A stretch of 10,261 bases of DNA from Byssochlamys sp. IMV 00236 (GCA_001931875.2 MSJH02000522.1:1-10261), one strand, 5' to 3'; positions 1 through 7,825 are shown, counted from the stretch's first letter. Made by a program: numbers and translations. Notes: generated from the letters alone by a model not told the origin.

Positions 1-13
1 TTTTTTTTTTTAT

Positions 14-865
14 TTACAATCCCAAACCGAATCTGTTACTTCTTGACCAAGTAGTTGAGCATTGAGGGCATATCGGATTTACTGATTCTCTAAACTGGGT
101 ATCCGCACAGTATTTATGAAGTCGAACAGGACAGTTGCCAAGTTCGCAATATTCGCCCATGGTGACAATATCTAGACAGATGGTACATTCCTTGATCGCA
201 TCTCCATATTGATCACGGAGGTAACCCTGAAGCTCTGCCAATCCTCTGGTATCAAAAAAATAGATACCCTTTTCTTCTTCTGCGATCCAACCATCTTGAA
301 CAAGTCGTTCGAGGACGTCTTGAGTTTCCTTTTGTGTTAATTTGAGTCGCTGACCTAAACGTATAGCATTCATTGAGCTGATGGCAAAGTTTTCATTATC
401 TGCATTCACAATGGCATCAAACTTTGTGAATGAGAGAGGGTTATTAAGTTGTACATAGATTAAGGAAATCTAACTCACTAGTTCTTTACAATAATTGAGT
501 TCAGCTGGTGTATAATTACTTGCAATTTCTGTCATTTTGTCTTGTTTGACATTAACAAGTGATATATAATTATCACCTGTTCTTTCATTCCGTGATCGTC
601 TCAGTGAATAATCAAGTTCTTCCAGTAATTTGTTTATTTGAGCAACAAAAATAGCAAAATCAGTTGATTCTCCTGGTTTTTTTTTTTAGAATGTTAAAAA
701 AAAAGTGAATATTATTGTTGCCCTTATTTTACTTTCTGTCACTGAACATATTTTCACATAAATATTTTCTGCTTCTTCTTCAGACAAGGAACGTCTCGAG
801 AGCATGGCTTGTACGAATAATCGATGAGAATCATTATATTCTTGTGTATTACGCAGGTCAGACAT
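14..865 (-). CDS. NSE1: NSE1-like SMC5/6 complex subunit (NH-RING protein), three exons
   Basis: Spliced as complement of 733-865, 479-672 and 14-421, giving 244 residues; human NSMCE1 is 266. Nse1 is a nuclear subunit of the SMC5/6 complex, which acts in DNA repair and chromosome maintenance; it pairs with Nse3 and its NH-RING promotes ubiquitin ligation. Visible: an N-terminal helix reading DSHRLFVQAMLSR, a middle block ending in IASNYTPAELNYCKEL, a winged-helix block around residues 110-180 (QKETQDVLERLVQDGWI), and a C-terminal RING-like zinc site with Cys188, Cys191, Cys201, Cys206, His211, Cys214, Cys227 and Cys230. Spacing is C-x4-C at the second pair, where the human protein has C-x2-C. 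Across the intron 2 join the protein aligns with human NSMCE1, as I recall it, without a gap. The start at 863-865 is the first ATG; only a TTG-initiated extension lies upstream. The gene follows the homeodomain gene on the same strand after 55 bases. Confidence 0.9.
422..478 (-). other. NSE1 intron 2 (57 nt, phase 0)
   Basis: The donor is GTGAGT. The acceptor is CACAAAG, an AAG rather than the usual pyrimidine-AG. A CTTAAT branch-like motif lies 26 nt before the acceptor. The intron holds an in-frame TAG just after the donor, so reading through would truncate the protein before its winged helix and RING. Confidence 0.8.
673..732 (-). other. NSE1 intron 1 (60 nt, phase 1)
   Basis: On the minus strand the donor reads GTAAAATAAG and the acceptor ACCAG after a long A run, with CTAAA as a possible branch site. 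Without splicing, the exon 1 frame runs into IIFTFFLTF and a stop. With splicing, the frame continues as ESTDFAIFVAQINKLLEEL, which fits the family. Confidence 0.85.
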
Positions 866-920
866 GATGAGTTCAGAAAAGAAGGACAAAAAAAAAAGCT
901 TTTTTTATATTTTTTTTTTT
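866..920 (-). promoter_or_regulatory. 55-bp spacer: homeodomain gene 3' end and NSE1 5' flank
   Basis: The whole distance from the homeodomain stop codon to the NSE1 start codon is 55 bases, almost all A and T runs. It contains a near-perfect palindrome of A run, AGCT and T run at about 888-907. It must hold the poly(A) site of the upstream gene and the core promoter or leader of NSE1, unless these lie inside coding sequence or the two genes share a transcript. I see no clear AATAAA or TATA box. Confidence 0.5.
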
Positions 921-2093
921 TTAGATAAAGTTTAGAATATTTTGATCAGAAGACAGCAATGGATCCAGTAACCAATTATTACTACTATGACCAAAGGCAT
1001 CTTGATAATCGGTTGTTGTTAAAAGAGGGAGAGAATCAGTTACATGTTTGGGGTCTATTAACCATTGAGTTTGATCGAAATAGGCAGGTTCAGGTGTAAC
1101 AGACGGAGAAATGGACATGTCACGGTACATTGTTGAGGGCATCAAAACCAGTTTGGAGGCCAACTGTGGAGCTTGTGCGATCAACTCTAACAGGGAATGC
1201 TTTAGCTGATTATGATTTCCATTCAGTGAATGAATCATGTTCTCCAGGCTGGCTTGCTTGTATTCTGTAAAGTCACCACATCGAACCCATTCAAGATCAG
1301 TACCACAGCGTTTCATAGAAAATGTGACTTCTTTAATTTCAATATCAAGTTGACCAAGTTCTGGGTTGAGGGAACCAAGCCTAATTTGCTGAATTTGATT
1401 ATAGTTCACATGAATTCTGAATTGATGACCGCCATCCTGAACTTGCCAGATGAGTTGATGACCATCAGCTAAACAGACAAGATCATATTCATGGTCATTT
1501 ATAGGACTAGCGAATCTTGCCCATGTCCCGATATGGAGGGCAGTAACAGGTATAGTAATATATTCTTTAGCTATTGAAACACAAGAAAAGGAGGGAAGGG
1601 TAAGTTATAAGGAGAAAAAAATACGATAAAAGGAAATATTATTACCTTCTTTAGTTATACTTCGGTCCATGCCTTCCGACATGGCTCTTGGTGGTAAACT
1701 AGGGGGTGGCATACAAAATCTTTCTGGTTTTGAGGATGAACGGGGTCTTTTCTTGACGGGTTCCTCATAACATTCGGGTGTAACCAAGGTACGGAAAGTG
1801 GTTTGAAAGTGTTGCTCCTGGCTGTTCTTTTGTTTGACAGGCATATCAATCCAACCTGTTCGAACATTGGGTTGTAGTGTTGACTGTTCCAGCTTGCGGG
1901 CCTTTGCTCTTCGATTCTGAAACCAGATTTGGACAGTTCGTTCAGATACTCCGAGTTCCTGCGCAAGCTGAGCTCGCATGGCAGCATCCGGAAGTGTGTT
2001 GGTTACAAATGTTTCCTGCAATACAGCAACTTGACTAGGCTTAAGATGTGTTCTTCTTCTGGAACTTGTTGGGGGATAAGGTTTGCTATGCAT
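921..2093 (-). CDS. Fungal homeodomain transcription factor, two exons
   Basis: Spliced as complement of 1646-2093 and 921-1570, giving 365 residues. It is a nuclear DNA-binding regulator by family; its targets cannot be read from sequence. The homeodomain spans about residues 10-69 and ends with recognition helix TVQIWFQNRRAKARKLEQ, with Trp57, Phe58, Gln59, Asn60 and Arg62 at homeodomain positions 48, 49, 50, 51 and 53. A basic stretch VKKRPRSSSKPER (113-125) is a likely nuclear localisation signal, followed by a proline-rich piece. From residue 150 exon 2 encodes a second folded-looking region (TIPVTALHIGTWARF, LIWQVQDGGHQFRIHV, WVRCGDFTEYKQAS). I recall this as a companion domain of some fungal homeodomain factors, but that is from memory. 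The start at 2091-2093 is supported by an in-frame TAA shortly upstream. No closer subfamily is claimed. Confidence 0.92.
1571..1645 (-). other. Homeodomain gene intron (75 nt, phase 1)
   Basis: On the minus strand the donor is GTAATAAT and the acceptor CAATAG, with a pyrimidine-rich 3' half. Splicing joins SITKE to AKEYITIPVTALHIG in frame. Unspliced reading ends after NISFYRIFFSL. Confidence 0.85.
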
Positions 2094-2335
2094 AATGAAA
2101 GTGTGGGTTTCTTTTTAAAAGGAAAATGGAAAGGGTTACGTGAGCCAGCACGAAGATGTATAAAAGATAAAAAGAAAGGATAAAGAAAGAAAGAAAAAAA
2201 AAAGAAGGAGAAGAAAGTTTATTTAAATGAAAAATAAGGAGAAAAGAAAGAAAAAAAAAGCTTTTTATTGTGTGGGAGAGAAAGAATAAAGAAAAAAAAA
2301 AAAGGAAATCAGCGGATCGAAAAAAGAGAGATACT
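2094..2335 (-). promoter_or_regulatory. Upstream region of the homeodomain gene with polypurine tract
   Basis: The plus strand of about 2156-2335 is almost all purine, with G mixed into A runs, so the coding (minus) strand of the promoter or leader is a long CT tract. Pyrimidine-rich leaders are common before fungal start codons. A second A-run/AGCT/T-run motif like that at 888-907 lies at 2251-2266. No TATA box or factor site can be fixed. Confidence 0.45.
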
Positions 2336-2595
2336 CTCAGACTATGATTCCAATCAATATAAAGCGGTCATTTTAAACAAGATATAATATATACAAAGTA
2401 AAGCCAATCGCATACAAGAGCGAGAGTGCACTGATTAATTTTACCCTTATTTTCATACTGTAACCTTTCACTAATATAAATATAGTTCATGCAACATGGA
2501 AGAGCATTATTTTAGACCCTTAACCAATGTACAACGATACTTTGACATTTTAATTCTTGCATATTCAATATCCAATCAATTAGTTTGGTTACGGA

Positions 2596-2658
2596 AATAG
2601 GCTTAGTTTTAGGAAAGAAAGGATAATTCCATTCTATCTGAGAATAACTAAGCCTATT
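2596..2658. repeat. 13-bp perfect inverted repeat, 37-nt loop
   Basis: AATAGGCTTAGTT at 2596-2608 is the exact reverse complement of AACTAAGCCTATT at 2646-2658. Pairing does not extend outward. It could be a hairpin, an operator-like site or a remnant of element ends; nothing else in the sequence decides. Confidence 0.6.
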
Positions 2659-2987
2659 ACAGATGAGCACATGATAAGACACTTTTTAATACTTTGCATT
2701 GTATTACAAAATGTATAAAATTTTTTACTTTATTGTTGATAAACGTAATTTCCTCATGTTTAACAAGCAAAAAGGGAGATTCATATCTCTAAAATGTGTA
2801 GCTCAGGTGAGCTTTTTCTCCTTTTTTTTTTTCCCAGAAAATAAGATTGATTTCTACTTTATGGCACATGAAAATCCTCTATAGTCATTCCACTCCTAAT
2901 TTGTGCACCTTTCCCCAAAATCTTGGTTTCCTCCCTTCATTTCAGTTATGGTATTTGCTCTCCCTTTAAAGAATTGATATTATGCTT

Positions 2988-3005
2988 TGTGTGTGTGTGT
3001 GTGTG
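2988..3005. repeat. (TG)9 microsatellite
   Basis: Nine uninterrupted TG units in the spacer between the homeodomain gene and GLDC. Confidence 0.95.
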
Positions 3006-3139
3006 AATAATATATAAATCGGACAGGGCCAGTGGGGAAAGACTTTAAGCATTGAACTCAATTCAATACATTAATGCCTTTTATTATAAGAATAACTTCT
3101 ATGTCATTTCAACCATACAAAAAGTGTCGCACAATTTAG

Positions 3140-3158
3140 AAAAAAAAAAAAAAAAAAA
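3140..3158. repeat. A19 homopolymer
   Basis: Nineteen A residues on the plus strand, about 90 bases before the coding relic at 3251. It may be simple slippage or an old retroposition tail; no target duplication is visible. Confidence 0.9.
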
Positions 3159-3250
3159 GGCGATCGAAGTTGTCTTACTTGATCATCCAACTTAAAAGGT
3201 TCGACTGACGTATTGATGCATTTGACTTAATATCCTTGGCTTTTATCTAG

Positions 3251-3453
3251 CTGTTTTGGGTACTAATTACCAGCTTGGAGCCATCTCTCATACTTTTGGA
3301 TGCATGGCCAGAGGATACGTTGGAGTGAGGATTGTGAAGGTAGTTGAAGTAGACAGTTCTGGGCAGATGTCAACTGATCTTTATAAAGTCCCTATCTTGG
3401 TTTGTTTCTTTTCAAAAAGAAGGGAGAGGTTAAAAAGAAGTTTTTTTTTTTAA
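3251..3453 (+). pseudogene. Relic of a Spaetzle-like cystine-knot protein (C-terminal exon), tentative
   Basis: An acceptor-like TTTATCTAG precedes an open stretch read in the frame of codon 3256. It reads QLGAISHTFGCMARGYVG and then IVKVVEVDSSGQMSTDLYKV, followed by PILVCFFSKRRER. Cys, Tyr/Phe-Val, a basic-hydrophobic run, Asp, Lys-Val-Pro and a late Cys follow the order and spacing of the C-terminal part of Spaetzle-type cystine knots, whose last motif is usually Pro-Ser-Cys-Cys-x-Cys. Here that motif is degraded to PILVC, and no complete upstream exons remain. The last part and 3' flank match 7603-7748, so a family with at least two copies existed. The alternative is a fragment of a Tc1-type transposase, since LGAIS also occurs there; downstream transposase motifs are missing. 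Recognition is from memory and needs a profile search. Confidence 0.4.
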
Positions 3454-3529
3454 TTCTAATTTCATGTTGTCAGTTTGATCAACAAAGACTACTTAGCTCA
3501 CGTGTAATCATGATATATTCGTATTTTAC
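3380..3529 (+). repeat. Copy 1 of a dispersed ~150-bp direct repeat
   Basis: It aligns with 7603-7748 with few gaps and, by eye, about three quarters identity. Shared anchors include TTCTTTTCA, ATTCTAATTT, ATGTTGTCAG, TTGATCAA, CGTGTAAT and TATTTTAC. It begins inside the coding relic and continues into non-coding flank, so the match is not just protein conservation. Confidence 0.8.
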
Positions 3530-3720
3530 AAAGGATGTTTCACTGCTTTACATGTATAAGAAGTGATCATTATATAAGTTAGACAAGATGACATCAATAG
3601 CTTAATTCATTATTTTTTCTAAACGTGGTTTACGTTGATTAAATCTTTATTAAGATCAAAATATTGGGAATAAATAAAGATGGTCTATACATTATACAAA
3701 TAAATACACAATTTTCTTAT
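3454..3720 (-). other. GLDC 3' flank
   Basis: This holds the non-coding part of repeat copy 1 (to 3529) and then AT-rich sequence up to the GLDC stop codon. Apart from the poly(A) signal listed separately, no gene or RNA is visible. Confidence 0.6.
3646..3651 (-). terminator. Candidate poly(A) signal of GLDC
   Basis: On the minus strand AATAAA lies about 70 bases after the GLDC stop codon, inside CTTAATAAAGAT. Position and motif fit a fungal cleavage/polyadenylation signal; no transcript evidence is available. Confidence 0.4.
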
Positions 3721-6700
3721 TTAGGCGTACTCTTCAGGAGAAGGACAAGTACACATCAAGTTTCTATCACCATAGGCATCATCTACACGAGACACAGTAG
3801 GCCAGAATTTCTTTTCACGTAAGTATGGCATGGGGAAAGCAGCAACCTCACGAGAATAAGGGCGGTCCCATTTATCAGACATGAGTGTCTTGAGAGAGTG
3901 AGGAGCTCTGTTGAGCATATTGTCCTTCTTGGGTAACTTGCCGTCGATCACTTGTTGAATCTCTTGACGGATAGAGATCATGGCATCACAGAAACGATCG
4001 AGTTCAGCCTTGCTTTCGGATTCGGTGGGTTCAATCATCAGCGTGTTGGTGACTGGCCAAGACATGGTAGGGCTGTGGAATCCGTAATCTTGAAGACGTT
4101 TGGCAACATCAATGGCTTCAATGCCATGGTCCATAAAAGGTCGAATGTCAACGATAAATTCATGACCACACATACCGTTTTCGTTGGTGTACAGGATCTC
4201 GTAGTGCTCAGACAGACGGCTGGCCATGTAGTTTGCGTTCAAAATGGCGAGTTTAGTAGCCTTTGTTAAGCCTTCACCACCCATCATCTTGATATATGCC
4301 CAGGAGATGGGCAAGATTGAAGCAGATCCATAAGGAGCAGCAGAAACGGGTCCAATTGCGTTTTGCCCGCCACAGGGAACAACGGGGTGGCCAGGAAGAT
4401 AGGGTTCGAGTTCTTTGGTACATGCGATAGGGCCCATACCTGGTCCACCACCACCATGAGGAATACAGAAGGTCTTGTGCAAGTTCATGTGACAGACGTC
4501 AGCACCGATCTCTGCAGGCTTGGTTAAACCGATCTGGGCATTCAAGTTGGCACCGTCAAGATAAACGAGACCGCCGTGTTGGTGTACGACCTTGCATGCA
4601 TCAGAGACACCTGCTTCAAACATACCAAATGTACTAGGATATGTGATCATGATAGCACCCAATCGGTCCTTGTACTTTTCTGCCTTTGCTTTCAAATCCT
4701 CCATGTCCAAGTTACCCTTGCTGTCACACTGAATGATCACAATGTCCATACCACACATGGCTGCAGATGCAGGGTTGGTGCCGTGAGCTGAGATAGGGAT
4801 CAAACACACATTACGGTGGCTTTCACCACGAGCATGGTGGTAGGCACGGATGACACGAAGACCAGCATATTCACCTTGAGCGCCTGAATTGGGTTGAAGA
4901 GAGACACCATCAAAGCCAGTGATTTCCTTCAAGTCATCTGCAAGCTCATCCAGCATGGCGAGATAACCGCGTGTCTGATCAACAGGTGCGAATGGGTGAA
5001 TGTTAGAAAATTCGGGCCAGGTGACAGGAATCATTTCGGTTGTGGCGTTCAATTTCATAGTACAGCTGCCGAGAGGAATCATGGAATGGACCAAGGAGAG
5101 ATCCTTGCTTTCGAGGTGATGAATGTATCGAAGCATCTCGGTCTCAGAGTGATAGGAGTTGAAGACAGGGTGAGTTAAATAGTTGGATGTACGCTTGAGT
5201 TGGTGAGGGAAGGTCAGACGGTTGGATTCCAATATGCTAGACAGACTCTCAACGGTGACGACGGGTGCACCTTCCTTCTGGAACACATGGAGGAGCTTGT
5301 CAAGATCTTCTTGAGTCACTGCTTCATCCAAGGTGATGCCGATAGTGTTGTTATCGATAGCACGAAGATTGATGCCCTCTGCAGCAGCCTTTTGAAGGAT
5401 AGAGGATGAGTTGCCGACGTTGACGGAAAGGGTATCGAAGAAATTGTCCTTGTTTTCGATCTCGAAGCCATAATGACGAATACCATCAGCCAAGGCGGCT
5501 GTCATGTTATTAATACGTTGTGCGATGGCTCGAAGACCTTCGGGTCCATGGTAGATGGCATACATGGCGGACATGTTGGCCAAAAGGGCTTGGGCAGTAC
5601 AGATGTTACTGGTAGCCTTTTCACGACGAATGTGTTGTTCTCTGGTTTGAAGAGCGAGACGATATGCGTTGTTACCATCTGCATCCTTCGATACACCAAT
5701 CAAGCGACCTGGAATACGGCGCTTGTGTTCTTCTTTACAGGCGAAGAAGGCAGCGTGAGGACCACCAAAGCCTAATGGAACACCAAATCGTTGAGAGTTA
5801 CCAAGGGCAATATCAGCACCAAATTCACCAGGAGCCTTCAACAAGGTCAAGGCCATCAAGTCAGTAGCAACTGCGACGAGACCACCAGCAGAATGAATTC
5901 GAGCAGTCAAGGCTTCATAATCATGAACAGAGCCACGGGTATTGGGATACTAATTTTGGACAAAAACAGATAAGCACTTTCATTCTCCTACATATTTCCC
6001 CACGCCCTTTTTTTGTTGTTGTTTTACCTGCAACAAGACACCACAGAGATTCTTTTTGTTTTCCTCAAAGTTATATTGAAGTGCATTGGCAACGACAATT
6101 TCAATATTGAATGCTTCAGCACGGAGCTTTAAGCAAGCAATGGTTTGAGGGTGACAGTTTTCATCAACCACGTATACGTTCTTTTTGCTACGTGCTGATT
6201 GCCAACTCATCAACATGGCTTCAGCGGCGGCAGTACCTTCATCCAAGAGAGATGCATTGGCAATAGGCAAACCAGTGAGATCAGAAACCATGGTCTGATA
6301 GTTCAATAAGGATTCGAGACGACCTTGGGCAATCTCGGGTTGATAGGGTGTATACTGCAGATGGTTTAATTAAACCTTAAAAAGCAAAAGGGAGTATGTT
6401 CTTACCTGTGTATACCATGCTGGATTTTCGAGAATGTTGCGCAAAATGACATTGGGTACTACCGTATCTGTATAGCCTTGACCGATATAAGAACGGTTGA
6501 CCATGTTCTTTGAGGCAATGTCCTTGAGACGTTTGAGCAACTGGCGCTCGGGAAGGCCTTGTCCGATAGCTAATGGCTTTGGAGAACGAATGGCAGATGG
6601 GATAGTCTTTCCCAAGAGTTCATCGATATCCTTGATGCCCAATTGATGTAACATTTCCTGAACTTCTTTACCTTCAGAACCGATATGACGACGAGGAAAG

Positions 6701-6870
6701 GTATCCAAAGGAGCTAATTTAGCTAAAGCAGGTTTAGTTGTATGTTGAAAACGAACAACAGACTTGACATGAGTCTTGGGTAAAAGCGATTGTCTAAGAA
6801 CTGAAGTAGGGGCAGAAGGTAAACGTGCAATAAGAGCACTTCTTGAACGAGTAGCAACACGGGACAACAT
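3721..6870 (-). CDS. GCV2: Mitochondrial glycine dehydrogenase (decarboxylating), P-protein of the glycine cleavage system
   Basis: Spliced as complement of 6406-6870, 6028-6354 and 3721-5949, giving 1006 residues; human GLDC is 1020 and yeast Gcv2 1034. The PLP enzyme decarboxylates glycine and passes the aminomethyl group to the lipoyl arm of H-protein in the mitochondrial matrix. The first about 55 residues are rich in Arg, Ser and Leu with no acidic residue ([17 protein letters not shown]), a mitochondrial presequence, with a possible cleavage area near VRFQHTT. The N-terminal half has the family run from RRHIG through [39 protein letters not shown] and [16 protein letters not shown]. The C-terminal half has [27 protein letters not shown] and the PLP-lysine motif [19 protein letters not shown], with Lys756 as Schiff-base residue. 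No break or missing motif is seen. An in-frame TAA two codons before the ATG supports the start. Confidence 0.98.
5950..6027 (-). other. GLDC intron 2 (78 nt, phase 0)
   Basis: Donor GTAAAACAAC, acceptor AAATTAG. It joins LCGVLLQ to [18 protein letters not shown], as expected for the family. Reading on without splicing gives a low-complexity KQQQKKG tail and a stop. Confidence 0.92.
6355..6405 (-). other. GLDC intron 1 (51 nt, phase 0)
   Basis: Donor GTAAGA, acceptor CTGCAG, with TTTAATT as a branch-like motif. It joins NPAWYTQ to [16 protein letters not shown], the unbroken family sequence. Confidence 0.92.
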
Positions 6871-7000
6871 ATGGAGTTACGCCCCTCTCGAAAGTGTATA
6901 AAGAAGAGTGAAAAGAGATCAAATGAAAAAGCTTCCGTTTATATACATATCTCATCTATTTTTTTCACTCGTGAATTTTGTGTATGAAAGGGTGAGATGA
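6871..7000 (-). promoter_or_regulatory. GLDC promoter and 5' leader
   Basis: On the minus strand a TATATAAA box lies at 6938-6945, about 70 bases before the ATG, followed by a pyrimidine-rich run (GATCTCTTTTCACTCTTC). This arrangement suits a fungal core promoter with a short leader. The box is read by eye. Confidence 0.5.
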
Positions 7001-7283
7001 TAACTATCTATTGGAAAAACTCGGTTTGATCTACCTACCATTAGAGGTAACCATGGGCCCCGAGTACATCCACTCTGTCAAAGTAGTCACTTTTTTTTTA
7101 CTTCAAAAAAAAAAATCATTGCCTTTTAAAGTCAATACGATCAAAAAAGGCTTGGCGCACACTACACTTGTAATTATTATTGTTGTTCGTGTCCTGTAAT
7201 CTACACTTTATTCAGCATGACCTCATTCATTCATAAAATGAGATGTTACAAGGATGGATAGTGACAACATTGGTCTGAAGTGA
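7001..7283. other. Spacer upstream of GLDC, no supported gene
   Basis: The plus-strand open stretch at 7011-7199 has a low-complexity, lysine- and valine-rich translation and no motif, so I do not call it. At 7258-7274 lies one copy of a 17-bp direct repeat (the other is at 7809-7825). Confidence 0.5.
7258..7274 (+). repeat. 17-bp direct repeat, copy 1
   Basis: ATAGTGACAACATTGGT here matches ATAGTGACAACATAGGT at 7809-7825, 16 of 17 bases. The pair brackets the transposase relic and most of the inverted-repeat element. Confidence 0.6.
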
Positions 7284-7480
7284 GCCCCATTTTCAATAGC
7301 CCTGAAAAAATTAAAATGACTTGCTTGGGATGCAAATCGACATGGAATATCTAAGCAACAATGTGTTTGGTAGATGAAGCAACTTTCCACATCAACATGA
7401 AGCGTTCGTTATACTGTATTTCCAAAAATTACTGGCACTGATGCCAAGAGTAAAATTCGCACTTGTTAAATTCTAGGGAA
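7284..7480 (+). pseudogene. Tc1/mariner-type transposase relic (first catalytic Asp region)
   Basis: Across three frames the plus strand gives a recognisable series: SPEKIKM, then (frame change) MQIDMEYLSNNVF, then after a 1-nt shift VDEATFHINMKRS, then (another shift) ITGTDAKSKIRT, a stop codon, and ILG. This is the order around the first Asp of the DDE/D catalytic triad in Tc1-like transposases, where a motif like (F)VDE-x-x-F-x-I-N-M-(K)R-S leads through a G-T-x-A-K-V-K stretch to ILGAIS. The Asp codon is at 7373-7375. At least two frameshifts and a stop make it dead. The remaining catalytic region (DNA-P-I-H, LPPYSPELNPIE) is absent; an inverted-repeat element starts directly after it. 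Confidence 0.72.
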
Positions 7481-7521
7481 ACACTACATACACCAGAAAA
7501 TGCACCAGAAATTAGACTAAT
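7481..7521 (+). repeat. Left 41-bp inverted repeat
   Basis: Left terminus of the 411-bp element; contains CACTACAT and CACCAGAAAATGCACC, the latter shared exactly with the right terminus. Confidence 0.9.
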
Positions 7522-7602
7522 AATACATACGTTACCTCTAGATACTACCTTTGTTGTCTTCTAACGAAGCTTTTCACTGTGCAGCGTCAAACTAAACATG
7601 AG

Positions 7603-7748
7603 TTTATGAAGTTACCATCTTGAATTGCTTCTTTTCAGGAAGAAGAAAGAGATAAAAAAGGAATGCTGCTATTTATTCTAATTTTATGTTGTCAGTTGAT
7701 CAATAAAGATGCAAGAATACGTGTAATTATGATAAATTCATATTTTAC
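7603..7748 (+). repeat. Copy 2 of the dispersed ~150-bp direct repeat
   Basis: Same orientation as copy 1 at 3380-3529. Just upstream a frame reads KLFTVQRQTKHEFMKLPS followed by a TGA; this stop falls where a Cys of a Pro-Ser-Cys-Cys-x-Cys motif would be. Both copies then share an F-F-S-x-R-R-x-R reading and the non-coding flank after it. This copy lies inside the 411-bp inverted-repeat element. Confidence 0.8.
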
Positions 7749-7808
7749 CAAAAAGATTAAACTGGACAAGCCTTAGATTAGGCAGAGGCTTTGGTAATTT
7801 GACATTGT

Positions 7809-7825
7809 ATAGTGACAACATAGGT
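7809..7825 (+). repeat. 17-bp direct repeat, copy 2
   Basis: Partner of 7258-7274 with one mismatch. It lies inside the right half of the 411-bp element, just before the open stretch of the pseudogene. Confidence 0.6.

Larger units (their letters stand above)
2336..3250. other. AT-rich spacer with simple repeats, no supported gene
   Basis: It holds a 13-bp inverted repeat (2596-2608 with 2646-2658), a (TG)9 run (2988-3005) and an A19 run (3140-3158). The short open stretch at 2699-2884 has low-complexity, lysine- and phenylalanine-rich content and no family signal, so I leave it out. From about 3166 a broken plus-strand reading (EVVLLDHPT, stop, KVRLTY) may be the upstream part of the relic that follows. 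Confidence 0.6.

Noticed and set aside
888..907. The A-run/AGCT/T-run palindrome as a rho-independent terminator
   Set aside because: The organism is a fungus by intron content and gene type, so bacterial terminator logic does not apply; treated as spacer structure.
1655..1987. Second minus-strand open frame of 110 codons inside the homeodomain gene
   Set aside because: Overlaps homeodomain exon 1 in another frame; the exon 1 frame carries the WFQNRR motif, so this is a shadow.
2699..2884. Plus-strand open frame of 61 codons, with GTGAGC...CCCAG resembling a tiny intron inside it
   Set aside because: The putative intron would be about 34 nt, below the range of the other introns here, and the translation is Phe/Lys-rich with no family signal.
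3160..3225. tRNA-like B box (GGTTCGACT) near 3199
   Set aside because: No A box, no acceptor-stem pairing and no anticodon arm at proper spacing.
3952..5867. Several plus-strand open frames of 67-105 codons opposite GLDC
   Set aside because: Antisense shadows of a highly conserved coding sequence, without motifs of their own.
7011..7199. Plus-strand open frame of 62 codons upstream of GLDC
   Set aside because: Low-complexity translation, runs caused by T8 and A9 homopolymers, no motif, and no promoter or splice context.
7284..7480. Calling an intact transposase gene
   Set aside because: At least two frameshifts and a stop are needed to read it, and the later catalytic region is absent.
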